Part shown: in pieces, positions 35,461-45,956 of the stretch | Position numbering within the stretch: the first letter of the stretch is position 1 | Layout: each line of letters opens with the position of its first letter | From: Bacillota bacterium | GTDB lineage: Bacteria > Bacillota > Sulfobacillia > Sulfobacillales > Sulfobacillaceae | Direction of reading: 5' to 3' | Assembly: GCA_021820965.1 (NCBI GenBank) | Contig: JAKACZ010000005.1 | Location: 1-64,000, forward strand | Length of the DNA: 64,000 nt | The notes under the pieces: model-generated | Database searches by the model: none | Told to the model about the DNA's origin: nothing | What the model saw: the letters and a program-made list of their open reading frames with translations, nothing else | Translations under genes and position numbers: made by a program

Positions 35461-35645
35461 GGATCGGGCTCCTCCTTCGTCTCTTCTCCGTCATACAAGG
35501 ATAACACCAGCATCACCCTGACGATTCCACACTTTTTCACGATTTCGCAAGAAAATCTTCTTGTAATCCGGTGGATAGCCCACCTTGTTAGAGCCGTACT
35601 TAGTTGTCGGAATTGGATGATATGATGGTCGAAGCACTCGGCCGC

Positions 35646-36379
35646 CTATGCAAGGAATATAATGTGGAATTTTTGCTTCGTTCTTAAGACTCGGCGTGTC
35701 TGCCAACCATTTATAGAACAGTTCCCCATGGCTCCCGTTCGAGGCCCGACGCCATCGCGACGGCAATGGCCTGGGTACCCGTTTCGACCGATTCCAGCTT
35801 GGGTCACATCACAGGCCAACCGGCCATCGGCTCCCTTAGTCACCACGAGGTATTCCGTGGTGCGGTATCCGACATCGATCACGATCACGACATGCGGGCC
35901 GGGCCGATAAGACGGATTTGCCAACACCACGACGGCAGCCGCCACCCCCTGCGGCAAGGTTTTTACACTCTCAAACCACAGCCGCTGCGGTGGTTGGCCC
36001 GGCGGCTGCACGATTGCTCCGTAGCCGGTAAGCACACCCTTGAATGCGCGGCGCTGACTTCCAAACCAGTCGAGCGGCACACCTGTCGCTAGCTGAGCCG
36101 GCCCCACGGCTCCCAACTCAGCGGCCCCACCAGAATCAGCCGCAGGGTGTCGGGATCGGCCGCTTTATCTCGTGACCATAGCGGGGTAGCGTGACTGTGA
36201 GCGGACTGCCCGACGAGGTAGGGAGACCCGTCAATCGTCACGGTTTCAGTGCGGGCGCACTCCCCCAGATCCACCCCCGCCGGGGCCGGCCCAATCAGGC
36301 TCGGAAAGATCACGCGCTCCCCCGACTGGGAGAACGCTTTGGTGTAGCCGTGCCCGGCGTCAATGGCAATTTTGATCAT
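35646..36379 (-). pseudogene. ParM/Alp-type plasmid actin, frameshifted
   Basis: MIKIAIDAGHGYTKAFSQSG is the phosphate-1 loop of ParM-like actins, followed by VIFPSLIGPAPAGVDLG. The frame breaks near 36100. It continues LATGVPLDWFGSQRRAFKGV, LTGYGAIVQPPGQPPQ, and VVIVIDVGYRTTEYLVVTKG, the phosphate-2 loop, then breaks again near 35800. Such filaments segregate low-copy plasmids. Together with the integrase stub this points to a decayed integrated plasmid. Confidence 0.75.
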
Positions 36380-36398
36380 CCAGAGAGTTCTCCTTTCC

Positions 36399-36510
36399 TT
36401 ATTCTCCCACTGTGGCCTTGGCGGCCTTGAGCAGAACCCGGCGCGCGAAAATCGCCCGCGCCTGTTCTTCGGATTCGGCGGCTTGTCGGATCAACTCCAC
36501 TTCTTGGGTG
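36399..36510 (-). pseudogene. C-terminal scrap of a gene ahead of the ParM relic
   Basis: Ending 20 bases before the ParM-like start, the frame reads EVELIRQAAESEEQARAIFA then RRVLLKAAKATVGE and stop. It is coherent but too short to identify. GGAAAGGAG between the two is the ribosome site of the ParM-like gene. Confidence 0.4.
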
Positions 36511-36628
36511 AAAGATTATATTCTGTGCCTGCGATAGCCCGACATAGCCTCGCAATTCTGGGGTTATCTCCGCTCGTGGGGATGGAAGTGGGGATAGACG
36601 GGGCTTTGGCGACGGTGCGCGGCCCAAC

Positions 36629-36651
36629 AAAAAACCCGCAACGCTTGCGGG
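36629..36651 (-). terminator. Terminator of tRNA-Thr
   Basis: On the minus strand CCCGCAA-GCG-TTGCGGG is followed by TTTTTTG, a textbook intrinsic terminator directly after the tRNA. Confidence 0.9.
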
Positions 36652-36665
36652 GCTTCAAATTTTGC

Positions 36666-36741
36666 TGGAGCTGGCGGTCGGACTTGAACCGACGACCTGC
36701 GGTTTACGAAACCGCTGCTCTACCGACTGAGCTACGCCAGC
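36666..36741 (-). tRNA. tRNA-Thr (CGT anticodon)
   Basis: The minus strand folds as a standard 76-base cloverleaf. The acceptor GCTGGCG pairs with CGCCAGC and the 3' end is TCCA with encoded CCA. The D arm is GCTCAGTCGGTAGAGC, the anticodon loop TTCGTAA gives CGT, and the T arm is GTCGGTTCAAGTCCGAC. It lies at the border between the decayed accessory region and the core genes, consistent with an integration hot spot. Confidence 0.95.
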
Positions 36742-36912
36742 AATTGGACTTGATTATACTATGTTCAGCAGTTGCCATTCAAGCCTAAATCTTTCCGTTG
36801 GCGCCGTTAACGCACGCATTGACGCCGGCTGTCTTGCAAATTCAACGTGCGACCTTACAATAAACCTACGCACTCAGCCTAACACCGACCGGGTCACGAA
36901 GGGGGGATGGTT

Positions 36913-38451
36913 ATGGATCATCATGTCTCGTCGCCCTGGGTACGGCCCACGGGTGGAAAGTCTGAGGGTCGCGAGTGGTGTGTCGCAGAATCGTGGACAA
37001 AGTTTATTTTCCCGTTTTTGTTCGACCCCACGGGGGTCCACGATGGCCGAGGAGAATTGGCAGAATTTCTGATTCACGATCCAAAACGTCCAGGATCGTG
37101 GACCGAGTCCGACTTTGGGCCGCGCGAGTTAGACAACATGCTACCTTATGTCAGGCAATATCTCAAACTGCCGAAAAACCACCGCCGCATCGCCTTAAAT
37201 CGAGAGTGTCTGGGGCAAGCATCGGGTTTCCGTTTCACAACGTCAGCAACGTCAGAGGATTACGACCAATTAGGATTTGACATTTCCGAGGTGGTTCTCA
37301 ATATCTTCTTTAACGGGGTTGCCTGCCTGTCGTTGGAAATCCGCCCGCGCACGCCAGAACACGTTAGCGTCAAGGATATTGAACTCATTAATGCCCGCTT
37401 GGCCTCCCTCGCCAATGGCGCTGCGTTCGAACTGGATACCCCGTGGGCGGGAGATACTCCAGAATTTAGTGTTGCCGCTATTTGCCAAAGCCAGCAGACA
37501 ATGACCATCAAAAAGCTCATTGACACGCTGCTGGAACCGGTGCTCCGGCCATCCGCCCCCTGGTCGGTAACGCCCATGGTTGACCGCTTCTTGCCTATAT
37601 ACGGAGCGATTCTCTTAAGTCCCTCGCAAGAGGCGCCCATTGATGAACTTGATGAGCGCTTTTACCAATTTGCTCAGCATCATCTCACCATTTTGCGTAA
37701 GACCTTCACGCCGAACAACATTAGTACTTTTTCCGAGATCCACTTAGAAGATTCCGCACACCATTACGTGCCCTACCACAACGTCATCCACAGCCAAAGC
37801 TTGGACGGCGGCTTTATTTTGGCATATGACAACGGGCTGCCCCATTTTTCCCGGAGTCCGTCCCCGGCTATGGAGTCGTTTCGCACGAACTATTTTTTCA
37901 TGATGCTCATACCGTACCACCAGCGCCTTAGCATCTTGCGCTACGCCATGGCCGCCGCCAACGCCGGTTTAAGCCCGGAAAGAGGCTCCGAACTTCGGCG
38001 GCTTCGTGAGGAAATTTACGACTTCACCTCCCGCTGCTACTTTAGCGAGGCCTCGGTCAGTGAGGAGCGAAATCACATCTATGACCGCTGGCAGCAAGAA
38101 TTTCACGTGGTGCGCATGTATAACGAATTGAAAGAAGAGGTTCACGACATCGACAACTACCTGGCTGACCTGGAGCGGGAGCGAGAGAACGAGCTCCGCG
38201 ACCAAACCTCCAAGCGTGATTCGCGCAACATGCAGCTCTTTGCCGTGATTACCTTGGTGTTTTTGCCGGTTAGCCTTTTGCTTGTGGCCATCCCAGCGAT
38301 TCCGATTTTGAACCGCTGGATCAACTTTGCCACCCATCCTCTGAGGTCAGGCTTCATCATCCTGGCCATGGTAGGTGTTGTGATCCTCTTGTTGGGATTG
38401 ATGTTCCGATACCTGAAATACGCACGCAGCATGCCCAAACCACTCGAATAG
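36913..38451 (+). CDS. CorA-like two-helix membrane protein, unknown role
   Basis: The 512-residue protein starts at 36913 behind GAAGGGGGG (a closer ATG at 36907 has no room). Residues 1 to about 430 are a large soluble domain. A long helical stretch (EEVHDIDNYLADLERERENE) then leads into two transmembrane segments: MQLFAVITLVFLPVSLLLVA and HPLRSGFIILAMVGVVILLL, ending in a short basic tail. This arrangement is that of CorA-type channels, but the GMN filter after the first segment is replaced by VAIPAIPILNRW. It may be a divergent CorA relative or signalling protein. It stands alone downstream of tRNA-Thr. Confidence 0.7.
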   Translation: MDHHVSSPWVRPTGGKSEGREWCVAESWTKFIFPFLFDPTGVHDGRGELAEFLIHDPKRPGSWTESDFGPRELDNMLPYVRQYLKLPKNHRRIALNRECLGQASGFRFTTSATSEDYDQLGFDISEVVLNIFFNGVACLSLEIRPRTPEHVSVKDIELINARLASLANGAAFELDTPWAGDTPEFSVAAICQSQQTMTIKKLIDTLLEPVLRPSAPWSVTPMVDRFLPIYGAILLSPSQEAPIDELDERFYQFAQHHLTILRKTFTPNNISTFSEIHLEDSAHHYVPYHNVIHSQSLDGGFILAYDNGLPHFSRSPSPAMESFRTNYFFMMLIPYHQRLSILRYAMAAANAGLSPERGSELRRLREEIYDFTSRCYFSEASVSEERNHIYDRWQQEFHVVRMYNELKEEVHDIDNYLADLERERENELRDQTSKRDSRNMQLFAVITLVFLPVSLLLVAIPAIPILNRWINFATHPLRSGFIILAMVGVVILLLGLMFRYLKYARSMPKPLE

Positions 38452-38932
38452 CCCCCGGGGCATGCGGGGCACTTGCGCCTTCTGTCGCTGCGGGCCAAAA
38501 GGCAATGGGCGTAGTGCCACAAACGTTACCGCTGTCGTTCTTGCACGCCAGGCCCCTGTAGCGATTGCTCCAGATGAATGGTCTGATCGTTGGACTCGGT
38601 GACGCCACCCCGGGGCGGAGATTGAGTGCGTGTAACCGGATTGACCACCTGGTTTCCGCGGGATTGAGGTGGGTAGCATCAACATCGTCGGCCAGAGACC
38701 CGTTGGATGCCCATCGACGGCCAAGTGACTTCTTCATTTTCGCCGGCCGCCATTTCCGGAGTGACCGCAACGCCTGACACCATTGTCAAGACACCAAATA
38801 GCTTCTCCTCATCCCGCGTTCATCAGAGCGCCAAACAGAGATTAAAATAAAAGATGTGATGGCACCGGTGAGCCTTTAACAAAGATTTGCGACCACAGTG
38901 TGTATTGTTGGACGAAGGACAAGTTTGGTAAC
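38452..38932. other. Gap of about 480 bases
   Basis: Overlapping frames on both strands without motifs. CCCCCGGGGCATGCGGGG right after the stop at 38451 may help end transcription, but no U-tract follows. Confidence 0.35.
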
Positions 38933-39649
38933 CTATGAGATCTGGCGGCCGAGGTATCTGGGCTTAAGGTTCTGCTGATGCGTGTAGTCCTGAAGCTTCC
39001 TAATCGTAGAAAGCGACGCCATTCCGTTTGGCTCTTCTCCGACCATCACTTGAAACTTTTTCACCGAGTCTTCAACCGCGGACGTGTACACCCCGGACAA
39101 CGTCCCGGGATACACGTGGGCCAGGCGCAAAAGTCGCTGAAGTTCTATGACGTCCTGCCCAATCGAGCGCGGATGCAGCGCCCGGCGAATCCTGGTAAAG
39201 GGCTCGTAGCCCGTGATAATTACGGGCGTATTTACCGAGACCAGCGCGTAGACCTGCTCCACGTCCCGGTTGAGCATGCGAAAGCATCCGTGCGAGGCCA
39301 CCGTGCCTACCGACCACGGCTTGTTGGTCCCGTGGATGCCATAGATTCCCCACGGAACTGAAATCCGCATCCAGCGGGTGCCAAAACCATCACCCCAGAT
39401 AGCCTTCTGGGTAATATGAAATTCGCCTCGGGGGCTCTGGGTTATTGGCTTCCCCACGGCTACTGGATACGCTTGAAACAGTTTGTCGTTGCGGTACAGA
39501 TAGAGGCGGTGTTGAGGCACATTGATCACGATCTTGGCATGAACGGTTGAAGCGCCAAAAGCGCGGGACCCGCTCAGTTCCGTGACGCCCGAAGCCAAAA
39601 TCCACAAAACCGCCATGGCCAAGGCAAAAAAATGCCAGTACCGTCTCAT
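38933..39649 (-). CDS. L,D-transpeptidase (YkuD) with peptidoglycan-binding domain
   Basis: Signal anchor RRYWHFFALAMAVLWILASG is followed by a YkuD domain: KIVINVPQHRLYLYRNDKLF, PVAVGKPITQSPRGEFHI, then YGIHGTNKPWS and VASHGCFRMLNRD with the catalytic His, Ser/Gly and Cys of the SHGCxRM motif. The C-terminal 70 residues are a PG_binding_1 repeat (GQDVIELQRLLRLAHVYP; VKKFQVMVGEEPNG). It makes 3-3 or lipoprotein crosslinks outside the membrane. GGAGGTAG sets the start at 39649. It overlaps the membrane-protein gene upstream by four bases. Confidence 0.92.
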   Translation of the reverse strand: MRRYWHFFALAMAVLWILASGVTELSGSRAFGASTVHAKIVINVPQHRLYLYRNDKLFQAYPVAVGKPITQSPRGEFHITQKAIWGDGFGTRWMRISVPWGIYGIHGTNKPWSVGTVASHGCFRMLNRDVEQVYALVSVNTPVIITGYEPFTRIRRALHPRSIGQDVIELQRLLRLAHVYPGTLSGVYTSAVEDSVKKFQVMVGEEPNGMASLSTIRKLQDYTHQQNLKPRYLGRQIS

Positions 39650-40038
39650 ACCACTACCTCCCAACTGGCCCAAAGTGTCACCGCCAGCCAAAAGGCGGCC
39701 ATCACTTTAGCAGTGGGAAAGTCCAGCAAGGCCCAGATAGTTGATGCACCAAACCATGTGGTAAAGGCTCCAGCCGGCATTGCGACAATAAAAAGCGCGG
39801 GCAGCCCGTGCGTCAGAAGCCGCCAATGGTCAACGCGAATGGTAAGACCGTGGCGCGCGTACCGGAAGAGACGGAGGGTTTCCACCATGCCCAATACCGC
39901 CACGGGCCAAACCACCATTTGCACGACCATCCACTCCGGACGCTCATCAATCGGCAGGTCTCGAAATCCCCACGTCAAGACGATGAGTCCCAGAATCATC
40001 AAAGCGGCTGACGCTGCCAAGACCACCCGTCGTGTCAT
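39646..40038 (-). CDS. Small membrane protein upstream of the L,D-transpeptidase
   Basis: Its 130 residues hold four hydrophobic segments (VVLAASAALMILGLIVLTWG; MVVQMVVWPVAVLGMVETL; LPALFIVAMPAGAFTTWFGA; VMAAFWLAVTLWASWEVVV). No known family. Its stop overlaps the transpeptidase start (ATGA), so the two are co-translated and may act together at the envelope. Confidence 0.65.
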   Translation of the reverse strand: MTRRVVLAASAALMILGLIVLTWGFRDLPIDERPEWMVVQMVVWPVAVLGMVETLRLFRYARHGLTIRVDHWRLLTHGLPALFIVAMPAGAFTTWFGASTIWALLDFPTAKVMAAFWLAVTLWASWEVVV

Positions 40039-40130
40039 CCTGTTCGCCTCCTGCCACGGGAATATATGACCCGTCCGCCCGGTCTAGACCAGTAGTTGAG
40101 GACATACTCTGTTCAAAGAGGTTGGGGCAC

Positions 40131-40589
40131 ATGGGAGGCTCGTCTCAAATGGCATGGCTCACAATCATTGCGGCTTTCCTGATTGGCGCACCGATGGGAG
40201 TTTGGCTGGTCGGCATCGGACCTCACGCTATGCTGTTAGTCAACGTGAGCGCATTGGTTTTGACGATTCGGCTTTACGCCATCGCAGCTGGCATTGCCGA
40301 ACAACGACAGCACCTCCTATGGGTGGGCTTATTCTCGGGGATGTTGGGAAGCCTGATGAGTGAATTGCTATTACATATCGGTGGCGCGGACAATCTCGCG
40401 ACCGCATTTTCCGCCTATGCCAGCTTTGGTTCGGAACTCTACCGCCTGGACGTGTTGACGCGGTGGTGGCCCTTCGCTTTTGTAGGCTTGGGCGGAACCT
40501 TTTACGCCGGCCTCGCCTTATTTATCAGCCACTTAGTTCATTACCGGCGCCGCCTCTTGGGCTTGCCTAAGGATGATGTTACGAGATAG
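40131..40589 (+). CDS. Hypothetical four-helix membrane protein
   Basis: The product has 152 residues with four likely transmembrane segments: MAWLTIIAAFLIGAPMGVWL, LVNVSALVLTIRLYAIAAGI, LLWVGLFSGMLGSLMSELLL and WWPFAFVGLGGTFYAGLALF. The start may be the ATG at 40131 or at 40149. It ends 11 bases inside the convergent aldolase gene. No family recognised. Confidence 0.6.
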   Translation: MGGSSQMAWLTIIAAFLIGAPMGVWLVGIGPHAMLLVNVSALVLTIRLYAIAAGIAEQRQHLLWVGLFSGMLGSLMSELLLHIGGADNLATAFSAYASFGSELYRLDVLTRWWPFAFVGLGGTFYAGLALFISHLVHYRRRLLGLPKDDVTR

Positions 40590-41220
40590 ACGTGGGGTTT
40601 TGGCCATAGGTGCGGAAGGCGTCCCGTGCCTCGCTTAGCTCGTCCCTTGTGAGCACTCGCGGGCTTTTTACCAGCATTGCGCGATATTGAACCTCTGCGG
40701 TCCATTCAACCTCGTCAGCTGCGCGCAGGGCATCGTCGGCAGAGTCGCCCACGGCAAAGAGCCCGTGGTTTTCGATAAGGACGGCTCGCGTGTCCGAGGC
40801 AATCGTCTCAGCCACCCGGCGGGCCAAGGCCGTTGTTCCAAAGGTTTGGTAAGGCACGACCGGCACCTGATCTCCAACCCGGGCCATCTGATAGTGCACT
40901 GGAAGAACTGGTATGCCGATCACAGAGAGAATTGTGGCATAAAGAGAGTGGAGATGTACGATACCGCCGACCCACGGATGGGTGGAATAGATCGCTTGGT
41001 GCGCACGCCACTCGGTGGACGGCCTGAGGGTTCCCGAGACCACCTCGCCAGTCTGAACCGACAGCATCACTAAATCGGCCAAGCCAATGTCCGACCAGCC
41101 AACGCCGGACGGAGTAATCCAAAACGTATGCGGAACGTCAAGTCGGCGTTCGCTGGCGTTGCCTGATGTCGCGAAGGTCTTGTGGTGTTCCGTAATGCGG
41201 CTAATGGCGGTGAGCAGCAC
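40579..41220 (-). CDS. Class II aldolase/adducin-like protein
   Basis: GTG at 41220 follows GGGAGGTG. The frame is open further upstream but there it runs through the tRNA-Gly gene, so the longer form is rejected. The 213 residues contain the phosphate loop ATSGNASERR, TFWITPSGVGW, the metal His pair in GGIVHLHSLYAT, and the third His in LIENHGLFAVGD. The family includes fuculose-phosphate aldolase and methylthioribulose-phosphate dehydratase; all use zinc and a His triad. The exact substrate cannot be told. Confidence 0.85.
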   Translation of the reverse strand: MLLTAISRITEHHKTFATSGNASERRLDVPHTFWITPSGVGWSDIGLADLVMLSVQTGEVVSGTLRPSTEWRAHQAIYSTHPWVGGIVHLHSLYATILSVIGIPVLPVHYQMARVGDQVPVVPYQTFGTTALARRVAETIASDTRAVLIENHGLFAVGDSADDALRAADEVEWTAEVQYRAMLVKSPRVLTRDELSEARDAFRTYGQNPTSIS

Positions 41221-41248
41221 AAAGGCACCTCCCGTGTTCGGTAGATAC

Positions 41249-41277
41249 AACAAAAAAATCCTCGCCGTCGGGAGGAG
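41249..41277 (-). terminator. Terminator of tRNA-Gly
   Basis: On the minus strand TCCTC and GAGGA enclose CCGACGGC and are followed by TTTTTTTG. It lies directly after the tRNA and before the aldolase start. Confidence 0.7.
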
Positions 41278-41279
41278 AA

Positions 41280-41355
41280 TGGAGCGGAAGACGGGCCTCG
41301 AACCCGCGACCTTCGGCTTGGGAAGCCGACGCTCTGCCATCTGAGCTACTTCCGC
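41280..41355 (-). tRNA. tRNA-Gly (CCC anticodon)
   Basis: A 76-base cloverleaf on the minus strand. The acceptor GCGGAAG pairs with CTTCCGC before TCCA. The D arm is GCTCAGATGGCAGAGC, the anticodon loop TTCCCAA gives CCC, and the T arm is GCGGGTTCGAGGCCCGT. CCA is encoded. Confidence 0.95.
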
Positions 41356-41421
41356 GCACCAATAATGTTAGCATAAAACGGCCGGTAACGCAACCGGCCG
41401 CCTTTGGCTCTTTGCCCACAC

Positions 41422-42720
<1,299 letters not shown>

Positions 42721-42724
42721 CTAA

Positions 42725-44053
42725 TTATTCTTCCGTGCGGGCGATGCTCAAAAACTTGCCCACATCCTTCTTAAACAGCAAATTGATGGTGCCGGTGGGC
42801 CCGTTGCGCTGTTTGGCGACGATAAGCTCGGTCACATCGGGATTTTCCGCCTCTTTGGAGTAGTAATCCTCCCGGTATAAAAACGCGACGATGTCGGCAT
42901 CCTGCTCAATAGCCCCCGACTCTCGCAAGTCGGATAGCATCGGCCGCTTGTCGTTGCGGCTTTCGACCGCCCGCGAAAGCTGAGAAAGGGCCACGACCGG
43001 CACGTCTAGCTCGCGCGCCAGAGCCTTAAGCGAGCGAGAGATTTCGGAAATCTCCTGCTGGCGATTTTCCGCACGTCGGCCTTGCATCAACTGCATATAG
43101 TCTACAATGATAAGGCCGATGTGGTGCTGAACCTTCAGCTGTCGCGCCTTGGCGCGAAGCTCCAGCGCTGATATGCCGGGCGTGTCGTCGATATATATTG
43201 GCGCTTCCGACAAGTGCCCCAGCGCTCGACTTAGTTGTCCCCACATTTCTCCATCCAACTCGCCGGTCCGCAGCCGATGGGCCGGTAATTCCGACTCGGC
43301 GCTTAATAGGCGCAGCGCCAGCTGTTCCCGTGACATTTCCAGACTGAACACCGCGACCGGCACCTTTTCGTGAACTGCCACGTGGCGCGCCAGATTCAAA
43401 CACAACATGGTTTTCCCCATCGAGGGGCGTGCTGCCACGATGATTAGGTCCGAACGCTGAAGTCCCGCGGTAATACGGTCTAAATCGTGAAAGCCGGTGG
43501 GGACGCCGACTAGCTTACCTTTGTTTTCATACAATTGCTCCAGTCGGTTAAACGTCTCGATTAGTACGTCATGCAACTTGATAACATCCCGCTGGCCCGA
43601 TTGTGTGAGCTGAAACAGTTCCTGCTGCGCCCAATCGAGCAATTCGCGGGGGCTCCGGTCGGCTTTATAGCTCTCGGCAACCAAGCGGGTCGCGGTATCG
43701 ATTAGCCGTCGCAATGTGGCCGTGTCCTTTACGAGTCGGGCATAGTGGTCGACGTGCGCCGCTGTCGGCACCAGGCTGGCCAGCTCCATTAGATAGGGAA
43801 GGCCGCCGATCCGATCCAACTTGTCCTGCTGCCTGAGCTCTTCACCGACTGATACCACATCCACCGGCTGGGCGCGGTTGAACAGCGCGGCGGCGGTCTC
43901 GAAAATCAGCCGGTGCACGTCTAGATAGAAGTCATCTGGGGACAAAATCTCCATGGCCCGCGACACGGCATCCGCATGAATCAGCAAAGCCCCGATCACA
44001 GAGAGTTCCGCATCAGGGCTTTGCGGCGGGATACGGTTAAACGGGAGGCTCAC
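42725..44053 (-). CDS. dnaB: Replicative DNA helicase DnaB/DnaC
   Basis: The 442-residue hexameric helicase has the N-terminal domain (PQSPDAELSVIGALLIHADA), linker and RecA core with Walker A (VAARPSMGKTMLCLNLARH), then AVFSLEMSREQLALRLL, Walker B (LIIVDYMQLMQGR), and ALSQLSRAVESRNDKRPMLS with the arginine-finger region following. It overlaps lonC by four bases. It unwinds DNA at the fork and is loaded at oriC, which lies 13 kb away in this window. Confidence 0.97.
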   Translation of the reverse strand: MSLPFNRIPPQSPDAELSVIGALLIHADAVSRAMEILSPDDFYLDVHRLIFETAAALFNRAQPVDVVSVGEELRQQDKLDRIGGLPYLMELASLVPTAAHVDHYARLVKDTATLRRLIDTATRLVAESYKADRSPRELLDWAQQELFQLTQSGQRDVIKLHDVLIETFNRLEQLYENKGKLVGVPTGFHDLDRITAGLQRSDLIIVAARPSMGKTMLCLNLARHVAVHEKVPVAVFSLEMSREQLALRLLSAESELPAHRLRTGELDGEMWGQLSRALGHLSEAPIYIDDTPGISALELRAKARQLKVQHHIGLIIVDYMQLMQGRRAENRQQEISEISRSLKALARELDVPVVALSQLSRAVESRNDKRPMLSDLRESGAIEQDADIVAFLYREDYYSKEAENPDVTELIVAKQRNGPTGTINLLFKKDVGKFLSIARTEE

Positions 44054-45939
44054 GACATGACCTCGCGCAGGACATCATCAACGGTTGACACCAGCACAAT
44101 TTCAGGACGCTGGGAGGTGCTCGGTAAGTCATTTTCGTTTTCGGCGGGCACTAAAACTCGCTGCAATCCCGCTTGACCCGCGCCAAAAATCTTTTCCGGA
44201 ATGCCTCCCACCGGCTTTACCCTGCCGGATAATGATAATTCGCCGGTCAGAGCGGTGTCCAGTCTCACGGGCATGCGGGTCAGCGCGCTGTACGCAGCCA
44301 CAAAGATGGCCACTCCGGCCGATGGTCCGTCGATATTGCCGCCGCCAATGACATTAATGTGAATGTCATATTGGGAAAGGTCGCGCCCGGTAACGCGCCG
44401 AAGACAGGCCGCCGCGTTAAACACGGAGTCCTTGGCCATGCTGCCGGCCGTATCATTGAAGCGCCACTGCCCGCGACCGCTCTCATGAGCTGGAAAGACA
44501 GCCGCCTCAATTTCCAGCACCAGTCCATGATAACCGGCTACGGCCAGCCCAAAAACGCGCCCGGGTTCCGCCTCGCGCGTAATATAGGGTTTCACCGGCG
44601 AGAGTCGTGAGCGACTGACGACACGCTGAATGGTAGCCCGGTCAAGATTCTTAGGTTGATGACCCAGCGACAGATACGCGGTCGAATAGGCATCTACCAC
44701 TAGGGTCACGGCCCGCCTGCCCTCCAGTGTGTATTGGCTGATGAGTCGCGCCGCGTCATGGTCGACCGTGAGGCCCAATTTTTCTCCCGCGTTGTGAACG
44801 ATCCGTTCAATATCTTCCGGCGCCAATGGCTCGAAAAAGATTTCCGCACAGCGGGAGCGAAGCGCAGGGGCAATATCCTCCGGGTGTCGGGTGGTGGCAC
44901 CCACCAGAACGAAGTCGGCCGGCGCTCCCTCTTGAAATAGCTTATGAACATATCCCGGAATATTTGGATCATCCGGGTCATAGTAGGGCGAATCGAATCG
45001 GACCCGTTTGTCCTCAAGCACCTTGAGCAGCTTGTTTTGCAATATCGGGTCCATCTCGCCGATTTCGTCAATGAACAAAACCCCGCCGTGTGCTTCTGTC
45101 ACCAACCCGGTCTTAGGTTCGGGGATCCCGCTCTCAGCCAATTCCCGGCGTGCACCTTGATAGATGGGGTCATGGACCGAGCCCAGCAAGGGATTCGTCA
45201 CTTCTCGCGGATCCCACCGGAGTGTGGTGCCGTCGGCCTCCACGAACGGAGCCGACTCTTGAAACGGCGACTGCGGGAACTTCTTGGCGGCGTTCAACAC
45301 TAAACGCGCAACCGTGGTCTTGCCAATGCCAGGCGGCCCGTACAATAAGACATGCTGGGGATAAGGCGACGCCAACTTGGCCATCAGGCTATCGATAGCC
45401 GAATCCTGACCAATGACTTCATCCAGACCCTGGGGTCGGACCACGTCCAAGGCCGAACCGCTCAACCCGACGTTATCGAGCTGTGAGAGCCGCTCCAACT
45501 TTTTCAATGTTTCAGGAGTCTCCGGTCCGCCGTCCTCCTTCAGAATTTGATTGCGGATATCGCGCACATAGTCCTCGTGCCGCTCCTGCATGCGTTCCGC
45601 AATCTTTTTTTCCAACTCGTCTTCAAGTGTGCGGCGCGCGATCATGTCCGCTAATTCGTCTTCCAATTGACGCAAAAGCTTAGGGATCTCGCGCCGGGTG
45701 GGTACGTGGGTGATGCCCGGATCGTCGAGAATGAGTTTTTCCAGGGCCAAAACCTTAAGCGTGAGATCGCCGGAGCGCAGCTGCTTCAGGGCCTGAAGCT
45801 TGCCCGCTCGCAGGACTAACCGCTCCGGCCCATAAATCTGCATCAGCACCTGTTCTAAAGCGTCAACGCGGCGCTCCAGCCTCTGGGGACCACGACGGCT
45901 CTGCGGACTCTGGCTGTGTGCTTGAGATTGTTCTGACAT
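44050..45939 (-). CDS. lonC: ATP-dependent Lon-type protease (LonC class)
   Basis: The 629-residue protein lacks the usual Lon N-domain and has a coiled-coil-like first 150 residues (LEDELADMIARRTLEDELEK). It then has an AAA+ module: Walker A LLYGPPGIGKTTVARLVLNA, Walker B GGVLFIDEIGEMD, and VLVGATTRHPEDIAPALRSR. The C-terminal Lon protease domain has the catalytic Ser in GGNIDGPSAGVAIF and Lys in VGGIPEKIFGAGQAG. The family (spore LonC) is found in spore-forming Firmicutes beside dnaB and rplI, as here. It is probably a quality-control protease with a sporulation link. Confidence 0.9.
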   Translation of the reverse strand: MSEQSQAHSQSPQSRRGPQRLERRVDALEQVLMQIYGPERLVLRAGKLQALKQLRSGDLTLKVLALEKLILDDPGITHVPTRREIPKLLRQLEDELADMIARRTLEDELEKKIAERMQERHEDYVRDIRNQILKEDGGPETPETLKKLERLSQLDNVGLSGSALDVVRPQGLDEVIGQDSAIDSLMAKLASPYPQHVLLYGPPGIGKTTVARLVLNAAKKFPQSPFQESAPFVEADGTTLRWDPREVTNPLLGSVHDPIYQGARRELAESGIPEPKTGLVTEAHGGVLFIDEIGEMDPILQNKLLKVLEDKRVRFDSPYYDPDDPNIPGYVHKLFQEGAPADFVLVGATTRHPEDIAPALRSRCAEIFFEPLAPEDIERIVHNAGEKLGLTVDHDAARLISQYTLEGRRAVTLVVDAYSTAYLSLGHQPKNLDRATIQRVVSRSRLSPVKPYITREAEPGRVFGLAVAGYHGLVLEIEAAVFPAHESGRGQWRFNDTAGSMAKDSVFNAAACLRRVTGRDLSQYDIHINVIGGGNIDGPSAGVAIFVAAYSALTRMPVRLDTALTGELSLSGRVKPVGGIPEKIFGAGQAGLQRVLVPAENENDLPSTSQRPEIVLVSTVDDVLREVMS

Positions 45940-45956
45940 CGTGTGTATCCCCCGTT

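Noticed and set aside
40579-41340. A 253-residue form of the aldolase
   Set aside because: The upstream part would read through the tRNA-Gly gene and its terminator; GTG at 41220 has a good ribosome site.
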